From the NCBI GenBank assembly GCA_958295915.1, contig OY282381.1, forward strand, positions 4,176,722-4,240,721: a stretch of DNA of 64,000 bases, given 5' to 3'. This document shows positions 36,792 to 45,896 of this stretch, in pieces. The stretch is from an uncultured Caldilineaceae bacterium (GTDB lineage: Bacteria > Chloroflexota > Anaerolineae > Caldilineales > Caldilineaceae). Position 1 is the first letter of the stretch; each line of letters begins with the position of its first letter. The notes below the pieces were generated by a model that saw only the letters and a list, made by a program, of their open reading frames with translations, made no database searches and was not told the DNA's origin. The position numbers and the translations under genes were made by a program.

Positions 36792-38483
36792 CTATAGCCA
36801 CTGTTCAAGCGTTTGCTTTACGGCAACACAGAAGGCATCGGCGCTGGCCCCGTCCAGCACGCGGTGATCGTAGCTGAGAGCCAGCTCCATCATGGGGTGA
36901 AAGGCCAGATAGTCATCGACTCGCGCTTCGTACGGTTTGCCGCGGCTGACGACCACCGGCCGCTTTTCAATCGCCCCTGTGCCGAGAATCGCCACCTGGG
37001 GCTGGAGGATTACGGGCGTCTGGAAGATGCTGCCGGATGTGCCGTAATTCGTCAGCGTGAACGTGCCGCCCTGTATATCCGCAGGGGCCAGGCGATTTTC
37101 CCTGGCCCGCGCCGCCAGATCGGCCACCTGCCGGGCAATTCCCATCAGATTCAGATCGCCGGCATCGCGAATGACAGGCACGATCAGCCCGCCTACGCCG
37201 GTCGCGTCCGCGGGCAGCGCCACCGCCATGCCAATGTGATATGCGTGCTTGAGCAACAACCCCTCTTCCGTCCATTCTGCATTGGCCGCGGGGACGGCTT
37301 TCAGGCCTTCCACCACTGCCGCCACAATGTACGCCGTCAGGGTCAGACGCGCGCCCTTTTGGGCCTCGCCCTTATGGGTCTGATAATGGCCGGTGACAGC
37401 GGTCATATCGACGCTATGCACCGTCGTGACGTGGGGCGCGCTGAAGGCGCTTTGCACCATATTTCTGGCGATGATCTGACGCATCCGACTGTGGGGGACC
37501 AGCGTCTCGTTGGATCTCTCTGGCTTGGCGACAGGATTGGGTTCGGTGTCAAAATCCGCTGGCCCGGCAGAACGCGTGCGGTCGCCATTCGGCGAATCAG
37601 ACGGTCGGACGGGGCGACCTCCCATCTGCCGGGCATCGTCGCCCTGTTCGATTTGGAGTTGGGCGGGATAGTTCGGTCCAGCGGCCAGGTGCGCCAGACC
37701 CTTTTGCTCCGCCGCATACCGACGCAGATCGTGCCGGGTGAGGGTGCGCAGGGGGCGTTCCCCGGCGACGTCCCGCAGGTCGATGTCGTATGCCGCAGCC
37801 AGCCGACGCACTTCCAACGGGGCGATAGTATCGTATGGGGTTGATGTGGCGCGCGCGCCGTCCTCGTCCTTAGATGTGTGGTACGGAGACAGATCATCAG
37901 CGTTTTCACCACCGTCGGCGACAGTATGCGCCTGTAGAAATGCCTCCACGTCGCGTTTGGTGATCTGTCCACCGGCTCGGACGGGGCGACCTCCCATCCG
38001 CCGGACATCGTCGTCCCGTTCGATTCGGCTGCCGCCGACGGCTGACAAAGGAACTCCCTCCTCCTCGGCCATGCGGCGAGCCACCGGCGTGGCTTTAATC
38101 TCCTCGTCTTCTGCCGTGCCGGTCGGCTCTGTGTTGTCCATCTGGGCGCCATCACGCAGGGGCCTCACAGGAGCTTCCGCGGCTGAGGCATGAGCGCCCT
38201 TCAGCTGTCGAACTGGCGGGAATGCCGAATGTTCAGGTTCTTCCGCTTGATCGCCTATGACAGCGATGACGGCGTGCAGATCGACGATTTCTCCTTCGCC
38301 AAAATGAATCGCAAGAACCGTGCCGCCCACAGGCGTGGGTATTTCCGTATCGACTTTATCAGTAGCGATTTCCAGCAGCGGGTCGCCGGCGCTGACGCTG
38401 TCTCCTTCACGCACAAGCCAGCGGCTGATGGTTACATCTTCGACACCTTCCCCTATCTCTGGCAGAGTGACTTCTGTTGCCAT
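36792..38483 (-). CDS. 2-oxoacid dehydrogenase E2 (dihydrolipoamide acyltransferase)
   Basis: A 563-aa acyltransferase core subunit. The lipoyl domain is at residues 1-75 with lysine in EIATDKVDTEI. An E3-binding domain follows (ATPVARRMAEEEGVPLSAVGGS ... ITKRDVEAFL), then a second such module (RRLAAAYDIDLRDVAGERPL). The catalytic domain ends in SYDHRVLDGASADAF. The start is ATG 38483; the open frame further upstream overlaps the E1beta gene. Three repeat elements are translated: one in the linker after the lipoyl domain, one inside the first E3-binding domain and one before the catalytic domain. Substrate could be pyruvate or branched-chain oxoacids. Confidence 0.92.
   Translation of the reverse strand: MATEVTLPEIGEGVEDVTISRWLVREGDSVSAGDPLLEIATDKVDTEIPTPVGGTVLAIHFGEGEIVDLHAVIAVIGDQAEEPEHSAFPPVRQLKGAHASAAEAPVRPLRDGAQMDNTEPTGTAEDEEIKATPVARRMAEEEGVPLSAVGGSRIERDDDVRRMGGRPVRAGGQITKRDVEAFLQAHTVADGGENADDLSPYHTSKDEDGARATSTPYDTIAPLEVRRLAAAYDIDLRDVAGERPLRTLTRHDLRRYAAEQKGLAHLAAGPNYPAQLQIEQGDDARQMGGRPVRPSDSPNGDRTRSAGPADFDTEPNPVAKPERSNETLVPHSRMRQIIARNMVQSAFSAPHVTTVHSVDMTAVTGHYQTHKGEAQKGARLTLTAYIVAAVVEGLKAVPAANAEWTEEGLLLKHAYHIGMAVALPADATGVGGLIVPVIRDAGDLNLMGIARQVADLAARARENRLAPADIQGGTFTLTNYGTSGSIFQTPVILQPQVAILGTGAIEKRPVVVSRGKPYEARVDDYLAFHPMMELALSYDHRVLDGASADAFCVAVKQTLEQWL
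37607..37649 (+). repeat. palindromic element copy 7, in an E2 linker
   Basis: The core stem GGGCGAC (37612-37618) pairs with GTCGCCC (37638-37644); the outer arms are imperfect. The loop is CTCCCATCTGCCGGGCATC. E2 reads it as DDARQMGGRP between the second peripheral domain and the catalytic domain. Confidence 0.85.
37978..38022 (+). repeat. palindromic element copy 8, inside the E3-binding domain
   Basis: A 13-bp stem with two wobble or mismatched positions, CGGACGGGGCGAC (37978-37990) against 38010-38022, encloses CTCCCATCCGCCGGACATC. Its 45 bases equal 15 codons and are read as DDVRRMGGRP within the E3-binding domain loop. Confidence 0.88.
38187..38226 (+). repeat. second palindrome family, copy A, in an E2 linker
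   Basis: GGCAT (38187-38191) pairs with ATGCC (38222-38226), and inner CGCC pairs with GGCG. The interior, GAGCGCCCTTCAGCTGTCGA onward, matches a copy at 63913-63950 whose outer stem is GGTAT/ATACC. E2 reads it in frame (HSAFPPVRQLKGAHA). Confidence 0.75.
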
Positions 38484-38497
38484 GGTTTGCCTGCTCT

Positions 38498-39484
38498 CTA
38501 TTCTCGCTCCATCTCCAGAACGGTCGCGATGATCTCTTCTTTCCAGGGCAGCACTTCCTCCTCCAGCGCCCGCGAGACGGGGATGGACACGGGCGCCATC
38601 CCTACGCGGCGGGCAGGAGCGCGTAGCAGGTGGGGCACTTCTTCGTAGGCCCTGGCCACCAGTTCGGCGCCGATGCCGCACATCGCATAGGATTCGTGGA
38701 CCGCCAGCAGGCGCCCCGTCTTTGCTACCGATTCCCAGATCGTTTCCGTGTCCAGGGGTTCGATGGTGCGCAGATCGACAATTTCACAGTCGATTCCATA
38801 TTTTTCGTGTAGCGTCGCCGCGCCTTCCAGAGCCTGTAGCAGACAGTAGCTGAATGTGGCAATCGTCAGATCGGAGCCTTCCCGCTTTACCTCCGCTTTG
38901 CCGATGGGGATCAGGTGCTCTTCGTCCGGCGGAGGGGCATCCCCACGGGTAAAATAGAGCATTTTGTGTTCCAGAAAGGCGACGGGGTTGTCGTCCCGGA
39001 TGACCGACTTGAGCAGCCCTTTGGCATCGTAAGGGGTAGCGGGGGCCACAACTTTGATGCCAGGGAAGTGTGCGTAGAGGCTCTCTACAGACTGGCTGTG
39101 CTGGGAGCCGTAGCGTTTGCCCCCGCCCTGTTGGCCGCGGATCACTAAGGGTATATTCAGCAGGCCACCGGTCATGTAGGCGTATTTGGCGATCTGATTG
39201 AAGATCTGATCCGCAGCCACGAGTGTAAAGTCCATGTACATCAGTTCGACGATCGGGCGCATCCCGACCATCGCCGCGCCGAGAGCCATGCCTACGAACG
39301 CCTGCTCGCTTATGGGCGTGTCCAGCACCCGCTTTTCGCCGAACTCATCGAGCAGATTGCGGGTCACGCGGAACAGTCCACCATAGTGGCCCACGTCCTC
39401 GCCGATGAGAAAAACATTTTCGTCCCGGCGCATCTCCTCTCGCAAGGCTTCGTTAATGGCTTGGATGTATGTGGTTCTTCGCAT
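38498..39484 (-). CDS. 2-oxoacid dehydrogenase E1 beta subunit
   Basis: A 328-aa transketolase-type subunit with its family landmarks: [11 protein letters not shown] near residue 26, [16 protein letters not shown], and [12 protein letters not shown]. It forms the thiamine-diphosphate E1 heterotetramer with the alpha subunit encoded just upstream (start and stop codons overlap at 39484). The gap to E2 is 14 bp, so the three are one operon. No E3 gene is in the window. Confidence 0.93.
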   Translation of the reverse strand: MRRTTYIQAINEALREEMRRDENVFLIGEDVGHYGGLFRVTRNLLDEFGEKRVLDTPISEQAFVGMALGAAMVGMRPIVELMYMDFTLVAADQIFNQIAKYAYMTGGLLNIPLVIRGQQGGGKRYGSQHSQSVESLYAHFPGIKVVAPATPYDAKGLLKSVIRDDNPVAFLEHKMLYFTRGDAPPPDEEHLIPIGKAEVKREGSDLTIATFSYCLLQALEGAATLHEKYGIDCEIVDLRTIEPLDTETIWESVAKTGRLLAVHESYAMCGIGAELVARAYEEVPHLLRAPARRVGMAPVSIPVSRALEEEVLPWKEEIIATVLEMERE

Positions 39485-40635
39485 TATGTATACACGTCCC
39501 TGTACGCTTCAGCGGGATCCGGCCAAGGGCTGCCTTCGGCGAAAGCGACAGCTTCATCCATGCTTTCATCGACTTCCTCGTTGATGGCGGCGATCTGCGT
39601 CTCCTCCACGCCCCGTGCGCGCAGTTTCTGGCGCAGGACTGTCAGCGGTTCATAAGCCTTCTGCATTTCGATTTCCGCCTGCGGGCGATAGGTCTCCAAA
39701 TCTCCGGCCATGTGGCCAGCCAAGCGGTAGGTGATGCCTTCGATGAAGGTCGGGCCTTCGCCGGCCCTGGCTCGCGCAGCCGCCTGACTGACGGCCGCGT
39801 GGACTACCTCCACATCGTTGCCGTCGATCTGCATAGAAGCCATGCCATAGGAACGGGGGAACAGATAGATGTCGTCGATGGAAGATGTGCGCCAGATGGG
39901 CGTCATCTCTGAATAGCGGTTGTTCTCACAGTAGAAGATCAGCGGCAGTTTCCACTTGGCGGCGATATTGAATGTCTCATGCATCACTCCCTGATAGAAC
40001 GCGCCGTCGCCGAAAAAAGTAATCGCTACCCGATCCTCGCCCCGCAGCCAGCTTGCCAGCGCCAACCCAGCCGCGTGAGGCGCCTGCGCGCCGACGATGC
40101 CGTTCGCTCCCATCAGGCCGTGCTCCGGTGAAACGAAGTGCATCGAGCCACCCTTCCCTTTGGCGAAGCCGTCGGCCCGCCCCATGACTTCGGCAATTGC
40201 CCGACCCGGGTCCATGCCCCATGCCAGGCCATGGTGGTGGCCGCGATAGGTGCAAGTTATGTAGTCGCCTGGGCGCAGGGCGAAGGCCGCGCCGATGGCG
40301 TTGGCTTCGTGGCCGATGGCCGTGTGCATGGCCCCACCGATCTTGCCCTCCTCCGCGGCCGCCAGCAAAGACTCTTCCATGAGCCGGATCGTCAGCGCCC
40401 CCCGATACATCTCCAGTAGTTGCTCCGTGGGCAGGGGAGGCGCTTCTATCCCCATAGCCGAATCCGAAGGCAGAATATCGGTTGTGATGGATATCGCCGG
40501 ACTTGTCTTTAGGGTCTGCGCGACCCAGTCGTCTTGCACGCCGCTGACATCGTTCGCGCCAGGTTGAGAGAACCCTGGCGCGGCGCTGTCGTCAGTCGAT
40601 TTTGCTTTGGACTGTGTCTCTCCGCGCTGCGTCAT
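39484..40635 (-). CDS. 2-oxoacid dehydrogenase E1 alpha subunit
   Basis: A 383-aa thiamine-diphosphate binding subunit; [20 protein letters not shown] (about residues 205-224) is the ThDP motif, and [12 protein letters not shown] precedes it. The first 70 residues are Ser/Asp-rich and probably disordered; a shorter start at the later Met before GIEAPPLP would give a protein closer to the usual length. It heads the E1alpha-E1beta-E2 reverse operon. Substrate preference (pyruvate, acetoin or branched-chain) is not resolved. Confidence 0.92.
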   Translation of the reverse strand: MTQRGETQSKAKSTDDSAAPGFSQPGANDVSGVQDDWVAQTLKTSPAISITTDILPSDSAMGIEAPPLPTEQLLEMYRGALTIRLMEESLLAAAEEGKIGGAMHTAIGHEANAIGAAFALRPGDYITCTYRGHHHGLAWGMDPGRAIAEVMGRADGFAKGKGGSMHFVSPEHGLMGANGIVGAQAPHAAGLALASWLRGEDRVAITFFGDGAFYQGVMHETFNIAAKWKLPLIFYCENNRYSEMTPIWRTSSIDDIYLFPRSYGMASMQIDGNDVEVVHAAVSQAAARARAGEGPTFIEGITYRLAGHMAGDLETYRPQAEIEMQKAYEPLTVLRQKLRARGVEETQIAAINEEVDESMDEAVAFAEGSPWPDPAEAYRDVYT

Positions 40636-40730
40636 AGATATATTTGTCTTTCACTATATTGATTCCATTACGTCAAGACGACACAAGCTTCTGCAATGCA
40701 AGAAGGTTGCGACATTTCCGTTCAACCCAC

Positions 40731-40765
40731 TAAAACAAAACGGGGTGCGTTACCCACACCCCGTT
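40731..40765 (-). terminator. rho-independent terminator after the PFOR genes
   Basis: AACGGGGTG (40739-40747) pairs with CACCCCGTT (40757-40765) around a 9-base loop, and on the reverse strand a TTTTGTTTT tract follows. A second hairpin, GGCACAAA/TTTGTGCC (40797-40815), lies just upstream without a T-run. Together they fill the 269-bp gap between the PFOR and E1 genes. Confidence 0.85.
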
Positions 40766-40904
40766 GAGCGAATATCTTCGTTTGAAAGGTCTCTGCGGCA
40801 CAAATATTTTGTGCCCAACCGGTGTTTTCAGTACGGCAACACTGGCCCTTTTCCCGCTTCGATACTACATTGGAACAAACCTTCGAAATATTTGGGCCGC
40901 TTGC

Positions 40905-42605
40905 TTAGCGTAAGCCGGCCATCTCCTGCATCAGGTGCCAATTCGCAAGTCGGTCTGCTTGGGCTCCCAATAGCACCTCTGAAGGGTTTCCCTCTTTGTC
41001 GAACTGCTTGCTGAAACGGCCTTCGGAGCGAGCGAAGGTGATGAAGTCGATGGTCTCGCCGGTCTTCTTGATGGTGTACCAGTCTTCTTTCACGGCAGGG
41101 TTGCCCTGCAGGCTCAGACGCTCGCGGATAGTCTCGCCCTTGCGTGGGTCATAGATGAGGAGCGGGAATGCCCGGCTGTCCACAGCCAGTTTGGCCTGAT
41201 GTCGGGCCATATTGTCCGCCACGCCATGCTCTGGCTGGCAGGTAGTGAAGACATTTACGATCGCCGGCCCTTCAAACTCCGCCGCGTCCAGAATCGACTT
41301 GTAGAAGTGATTGGGAACCGACTGCACCGTCTGGGCCACGAATGTGTTCGGGTGCATCATGGCAATGCGGCTCAACTCTTTCCGCATCTCCTCTTTGCCG
41401 GGATGGGCCGAGCCATGGGAGTACATCTTGGAGTCCTGCCCAGTAAAGGAGGCTGTGCTGGTCTGGCCGCCGGTGTTGGAGTAGACCTGTGTATCCAACA
41501 CAAGCACTTTGATGTTCATGCCACTGGCCAGCATTCGGCTGAGGGCCTGAAAGCCGATGTCGAGCATAGCGCCGTCACCGCCCATCACCCAAAGCTGTTT
41601 GTCTTGCCAGCCTAGCTGATCCCAGCGCATACGAATGCCCATGGCGAACGTCGGACCGTTCTCGAAGAGAGAGTTGCTCCAGGGCACGATATACGGGTTG
41701 TAGGGATAGGTGCTGCCGTACACAGTATTGCAGCCGGTGCTGGCGGCGATGCCGATATTTTCAGCGCCGTACTTGTAGCCCAGGGCCGCCAGCCACATGC
41801 GGATGGCGGTCGCCTCGCCGCAGCCGGCGCAGGAGCCGGCCCCACCTACATACAGCATGCTCTGCTCTGCCAGCATCATATCCACCGCCACCCGCTCGTT
41901 GATGAATTCCTGCGGTGTGGGGGGCAGCTTGCGGAAAAAGTCGATGCTCTTCTGGTAGATGGGAACGGTCGTATCCTCCTTCTCGATCATCTTCAGGGCA
42001 TGGTAGCCGAGATCATCACAGGCCTCGACACATTCGGCGCAGCCCTTGCATTTGGTAGGATCGATGAAGATGCCGAACTTGCCGGGCGTGTTCCCCCGCC
42101 GCGCCGGCACTTTGTAGAATTTGTTGGTTTCGGAGAACTGCTGGGACATGAAACCCCGTTCAGCGCTGTCTTCAATATCGTTCAATGCCACTTCGAGCAC
42201 ATCGTCGGTGACGACTTTGCCGAGGATAGCTGTATCCGGGCACTGGGTGACACAACTCATACAGCCGGTGCAATTCTCCTGAATGTAGTCGGGGATCTCC
42301 GGCGCAATGTAACTGAAATCCCGGTAGGCGCCGGTGCCGGCGGGAATGATGGAGCGGGCAACGCCTACGTCCGCTTCCAGGGAGTCGGGCCCGGAGCCCT
42401 CGTTGTATTCCTGAATGACACGCTCGAAAAAGTCGTTGGCATCGACGACCGACGTATCGTAGCCACTGGCGTGGCCATTCGAGCTTTGCTCAGTCGAGCT
42501 GTCTGATATGGCTTCAGAGTGGGGCTCAGATCGTTCGCTTATGTCATGACCGTTTGCTGTCTGGGTCAATGCGCGAATGTCAAACGTGTTGATTGTAACA
42601 CCCAT
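40905..42605 (-). CDS. 2-oxoacid:ferredoxin oxidoreductase, ferredoxin + ThDP (beta) subunit
   Basis: A 566-aa protein equal to the C-terminal half of NifJ-type pyruvate:ferredoxin oxidoreductase. Two 4Fe-4S motifs (CTGCMSCVTQCPD and CKGCAECVEACDD) lie near residues 115-195. The ThDP domain follows, with GSCAGCGEATAIR, GGDGAMLDIGFQA and YSNTGGQTSTASF. The first 50 residues are a low-complexity Ser/His/Glu extension not found in typical NifJ. It lies 57 bp downstream of the gene for the other half. The pair would oxidise pyruvate or a similar oxoacid with CoA, reducing ferredoxin. Confidence 0.9.
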   Translation of the reverse strand: MGVTINTFDIRALTQTANGHDISERSEPHSEAISDSSTEQSSNGHASGYDTSVVDANDFFERVIQEYNEGSGPDSLEADVGVARSIIPAGTGAYRDFSYIAPEIPDYIQENCTGCMSCVTQCPDTAILGKVVTDDVLEVALNDIEDSAERGFMSQQFSETNKFYKVPARRGNTPGKFGIFIDPTKCKGCAECVEACDDLGYHALKMIEKEDTTVPIYQKSIDFFRKLPPTPQEFINERVAVDMMLAEQSMLYVGGAGSCAGCGEATAIRMWLAALGYKYGAENIGIAASTGCNTVYGSTYPYNPYIVPWSNSLFENGPTFAMGIRMRWDQLGWQDKQLWVMGGDGAMLDIGFQALSRMLASGMNIKVLVLDTQVYSNTGGQTSTASFTGQDSKMYSHGSAHPGKEEMRKELSRIAMMHPNTFVAQTVQSVPNHFYKSILDAAEFEGPAIVNVFTTCQPEHGVADNMARHQAKLAVDSRAFPLLIYDPRKGETIRERLSLQGNPAVKEDWYTIKKTGETIDFITFARSEGRFSKQFDKEGNPSEVLLGAQADRLANWHLMQEMAGLR

Positions 42606-42662
42606 AGGAGTTGCCGCCTTTCAGGTAAATAGAGAACCGGTGACGGGAGAGCCGGCGTTGAT

Positions 42663-44693
42663 TTATGCAAACAGTGTAATCTCTGCGCCCGGAGTGAATA
42701 CCGGCGAGTTGATGTCCTGCGCGATGATTTCCGGCGGAATCGCGAAAGCCTCTTCATAGCCTCGCCGTACACAACGCATATTCGCCTGCACCACCGCTTC
42801 GCCGCGCTTGCCAAAGTATTTGCGTAGCGCCTTTTCGGAGCGCTCCATCACATCTTCATCATTCAGATTGGCATCTTTGGAAAAGGGCGTCACTCGCAAG
42901 AAGATACCCAGCAGAACGATCCCCTGCATACGCACTTCCAGATCGGCCACCGGCGCCTCTTCACGCGCAATTTTGGCGCCATCTGCAGCCACAACACGCA
43001 AATTCTTTTCCCGAATTGCGGCTTTGGCTTTGGGCGGCACATTCGCCCACACATCTTCCGGCGTGGTTTTGTTCGTCTGAACAAAGATCGTGCCGCCGGT
43101 CTGAATGCCGGCCAGCGGATTGCTGGTAAAGAAGGCATTGATGTCGTTCAACGGCACGAAATCTACATTATTGAGTTCGCAATGGGTCAGAATCGGCTCG
43201 TCCGCCACCGTCAAATAGTAGGTGGTGGGCAGTCCCTTCTTCTCCGAACCGTATTTGGGATAGGCCTGTACCTTCTTGCCGAAAATGTCGCCGGCAATTG
43301 TGGCGATGACTTTATTCGTCGTGACAGAGCCAAAGCCACCGACCGAATGGCCGCGCATGGAAAACGCTCCTTTGGGCCGCATATCCGGGTCGCCGTTCAT
43401 CGACAAGGCGAGGTCATGTTTGATGCCGACGACGAAGAAGCGGGAGCCCTCGTCTACCATATTGCGGGCGATGGAAATGAAATGGCCCGGGCGCACGTCC
43501 CGACTACCCAAACCGGCCGAGCCGCTATATATCGTCGGGATATCGTCGATAGCCGCAAAACCAGGGCTGCCGGTATAGGCGTCGGCAAAGGCCGCTTTGA
43601 CATCGTTCGTCACCGGGTTGTTAGGCGCAATCGGATCGTCCATCCGCTCCAGAACGGTGAAAGCCCTGAGATGCTTCAGCGCCTCCACAATCTGGCGGCT
43701 GGGGAAGGGCCGATAGCCGGTGACATGCAGGACGCCGAGTTTGATGCCTTCTTCCCGGCGAATGGTATCGACCGTCGCCTTGGCCGTCTCGATCATACAG
43801 CCCATGCCGACAATGGCATATTCAGCATCTTCCATGCGGTAGCTGTCCAGCATCTGGTAGCGACGGCCGGTCAGCCGATAGAACTCATCCATCGCATTCT
43901 GCACCGAATCCGCCACCTTCGAGTAGTATTCCCGCTGCGCGATCTTGCCCTTCATGTAGCTATCCTGGTTCTGCACAACCCCGGTCATAATCGGATTGTA
44001 GGGGTTGAACAGATTGGTCAGCTTATCTTCCGGATGGCCGATATACTTCTTCATCATCTCCGGCTCGCACAGCAGCACATCTTCGACGGTGTGCGTGGTC
44101 AGAAAGCCATCCTGGACATTGAAAAAGGGTGTGCGGCTATCTTCAGCGGCGCGGCGCGCGATCAATGCCAGATCACCGGACTCCTGGGCCGTGCGCCCGA
44201 AGAGAATGCCCCAGCCTGAATCGGATACGGACATGATATCGTCGTGGCCGGCGTGAACATTCAAGCTGTGGCTCGTCAGAGCGCGGGCGCCAATGTGAAA
44301 CACGACCGGCAGCCGTTTGCCCGAAATCGTGTACAGCACTTCGTGCATGAGAATGAGACCCTGGCCAGAGGTATAGTTGCTGACCCGGCCACCGGCCACA
44401 GCAAAGCCTTCGCACGCGGCCGCCGCGCTGTGCTCGGATTCTGGCTCCAGAAATTTCAAACTGTCCCCCCACAGGTTTTTGGCTCCATTGGCGACAGCGG
44501 CCCCATAGCCGCCACCCATTGTCGTGGAGGAAGTGATAGGATAGGCGCACGCAGCCTGTGTGATATGTGTCTCGACCCAAACCACAGAACCGGCTCCGTC
44601 CGTCGTTGTAGGAATACCCGGATACGGCACATGCCCGTTCAGGTTGTCCGCGAGGTTTTCAAATGAACCAGAAAGGTGATTTGTGTCTGCCAT
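42663..44693 (-). CDS. 2-oxoacid:ferredoxin oxidoreductase, alpha-gamma subunit
   Basis: A 676-aa protein equal to the N-terminal half of NifJ: AYPITSSTTMGGGYG (ThDP-binding alpha domain), YTSGQGLILMHEVLYTISGK, ARALTSHSLNVHAGHDD, then a gamma domain with GHSVGGFGSVTTNK. ATG 44693 is chosen for AGGAGG six bases upstream; the frame upstream of it is not supported. A TATACT box lies at 44751-44756 on this strand without a good -35. The 283 bp before it hold only this leader. Confidence 0.9.
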   Translation of the reverse strand: MADTNHLSGSFENLADNLNGHVPYPGIPTTTDGAGSVVWVETHITQAACAYPITSSTTMGGGYGAAVANGAKNLWGDSLKFLEPESEHSAAAACEGFAVAGGRVSNYTSGQGLILMHEVLYTISGKRLPVVFHIGARALTSHSLNVHAGHDDIMSVSDSGWGILFGRTAQESGDLALIARRAAEDSRTPFFNVQDGFLTTHTVEDVLLCEPEMMKKYIGHPEDKLTNLFNPYNPIMTGVVQNQDSYMKGKIAQREYYSKVADSVQNAMDEFYRLTGRRYQMLDSYRMEDAEYAIVGMGCMIETAKATVDTIRREEGIKLGVLHVTGYRPFPSRQIVEALKHLRAFTVLERMDDPIAPNNPVTNDVKAAFADAYTGSPGFAAIDDIPTIYSGSAGLGSRDVRPGHFISIARNMVDEGSRFFVVGIKHDLALSMNGDPDMRPKGAFSMRGHSVGGFGSVTTNKVIATIAGDIFGKKVQAYPKYGSEKKGLPTTYYLTVADEPILTHCELNNVDFVPLNDINAFFTSNPLAGIQTGGTIFVQTNKTTPEDVWANVPPKAKAAIREKNLRVVAADGAKIAREEAPVADLEVRMQGIVLLGIFLRVTPFSKDANLNDEDVMERSEKALRKYFGKRGEAVVQANMRCVRRGYEEAFAIPPEIIAQDINSPVFTPGAEITLFA

Positions 44694-44976
44694 GAGCATC
44701 CTCCTGAATGCGAGCAAAATGTGCAGATCAATGGTTAGTACGCGACTATCAGTATAGCGCATTTTTCGACTTAGCGGTATCTTATCATAAACCCGCATAA
44801 AAAATCAATTTTTGCCTTGCGCTAAACAAACTTAAGTCACTCGTGGTCTTTCATTTTAACGGCTTCGGAACGAGATGGGACACGCGCTGTCGCTCGATCT
44901 GCACTGACAAGGTGACAGATCTGGCGATCTATCTCTCCCGCTCATTCTTCAATCCTTGCCGATCGATCATGTCCGA

Positions 44977-45627
44977 CTATTCCAGGATCACAATCCCCCT
45001 TGGCGTTTCAAGCCGTGCGCGGATGGCTGGGGCCGGCTCCTCCGTCACCAAAATGTCGATGTTCAGCGCAGCGAGCATCCGCTGTACTTCGGCAGGACGC
45101 GGGTGGAACAGGGACAGTTCGAGCAAGCGCACCCCCCGGGCCGAAGAAGCGGCCGGATGAAGCGTTTCCGCGCCCCACTCGATCAAGAATGGCACGACAC
45201 CGTCACCAGGAGGCGGCCAGCCCTCCAGGGACTCCGGCCGTTTCGTCGAGCGCCAGCGCAGGTGGACGCCATCCGGCCGGGTGCGGCCGCCCTCCACCAT
45301 GATGCCGGGATCGTACTCCGCAGCCTGGGACGCGCGCGCCACTTCCTCCAGCGACGGAGCCAGAGCTGCCCATGTTGCCAACTTCGGGCTTTGCAGATGA
45401 TCCAATCCGAATGCGAGCGGTTGGGGGAGTTCCTGGCCGGCCTGGGTCGGATCCGGTGCGATGATCTCCAGGTAGCAGGTATTGCTCAGAGCCAGCAGCG
45501 CGTTATGCGTTCCATTGGGATGCTTGCCCCCGGCGGAAGGACGCACGCCCAGCCGGTCCGTTAGTGTGTCCACCGCCTGTTCCAGATCGGGCACGGCGTA
45601 GACGAGATGATCCGGTAAGAGTGACAT
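44977..45627 (-). CDS. VOC/glyoxalase-like domain protein
   Basis: A 216-aa protein with a glyoxalase_3-like fold: PDHLVYAVPDLEQAVDTL at the start, CYLEIIAPDP near residue 55, and a second betaalphabetabetabeta half. Members bind a metal and act on small carbonyl or aromatic compounds; some are dioxygenases or isomerases. No close partner gene is adjacent. Function is otherwise open. Confidence 0.75.
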   Translation of the reverse strand: MSLLPDHLVYAVPDLEQAVDTLTDRLGVRPSAGGKHPNGTHNALLALSNTCYLEIIAPDPTQAGQELPQPLAFGLDHLQSPKLATWAALAPSLEEVARASQAAEYDPGIMVEGGRTRPDGVHLRWRSTKRPESLEGWPPPGDGVVPFLIEWGAETLHPAASSARGVRLLELSLFHPRPAEVQRMLAALNIDILVTEEPAPAIRARLETPRGIVILE

Positions 45628-45896
45628 GCTGTTCTTCTCCAGGGTGGGCTGAGATGGAACCGGGTTTGCCTGACTGATTCAAGAGCGACCAGAACGACCG
45701 GACCTCGCGGCCGCTGAGCGTCGCCGCGAAAGCGCTGCCTGGTTCGCATTGTCAGGTCGCCTTTGGCGAATACTTGCGCTTTCGTGCGCGCAGCCGTGAT
45801 TGTAAATCGAATCCAGAATTTCGGAGAACATACGTATAGGCATCATCGCCTGTCAACACTTCCCATTTGATAGTAGCGCCGAACATACACTCTTTC

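Noticed and set aside
3753..38022. The palindromic elements as transcription terminators
   Set aside because: None is followed by a T-run on either strand, and seven lie inside intact reading frames.
38484..38681. An N-terminal extension of E2 upstream of its ATG at 38483
   Set aside because: It overlaps the E1beta coding region, is Arg-rich and unlike any E2; the lipoyl domain begins right at ATG 38483.
44751..44779. Full promoter upstream of the split PFOR genes
   Set aside because: TATACT is present on the reverse strand, but the -35 position (TACCGC) is too poor to claim a promoter.
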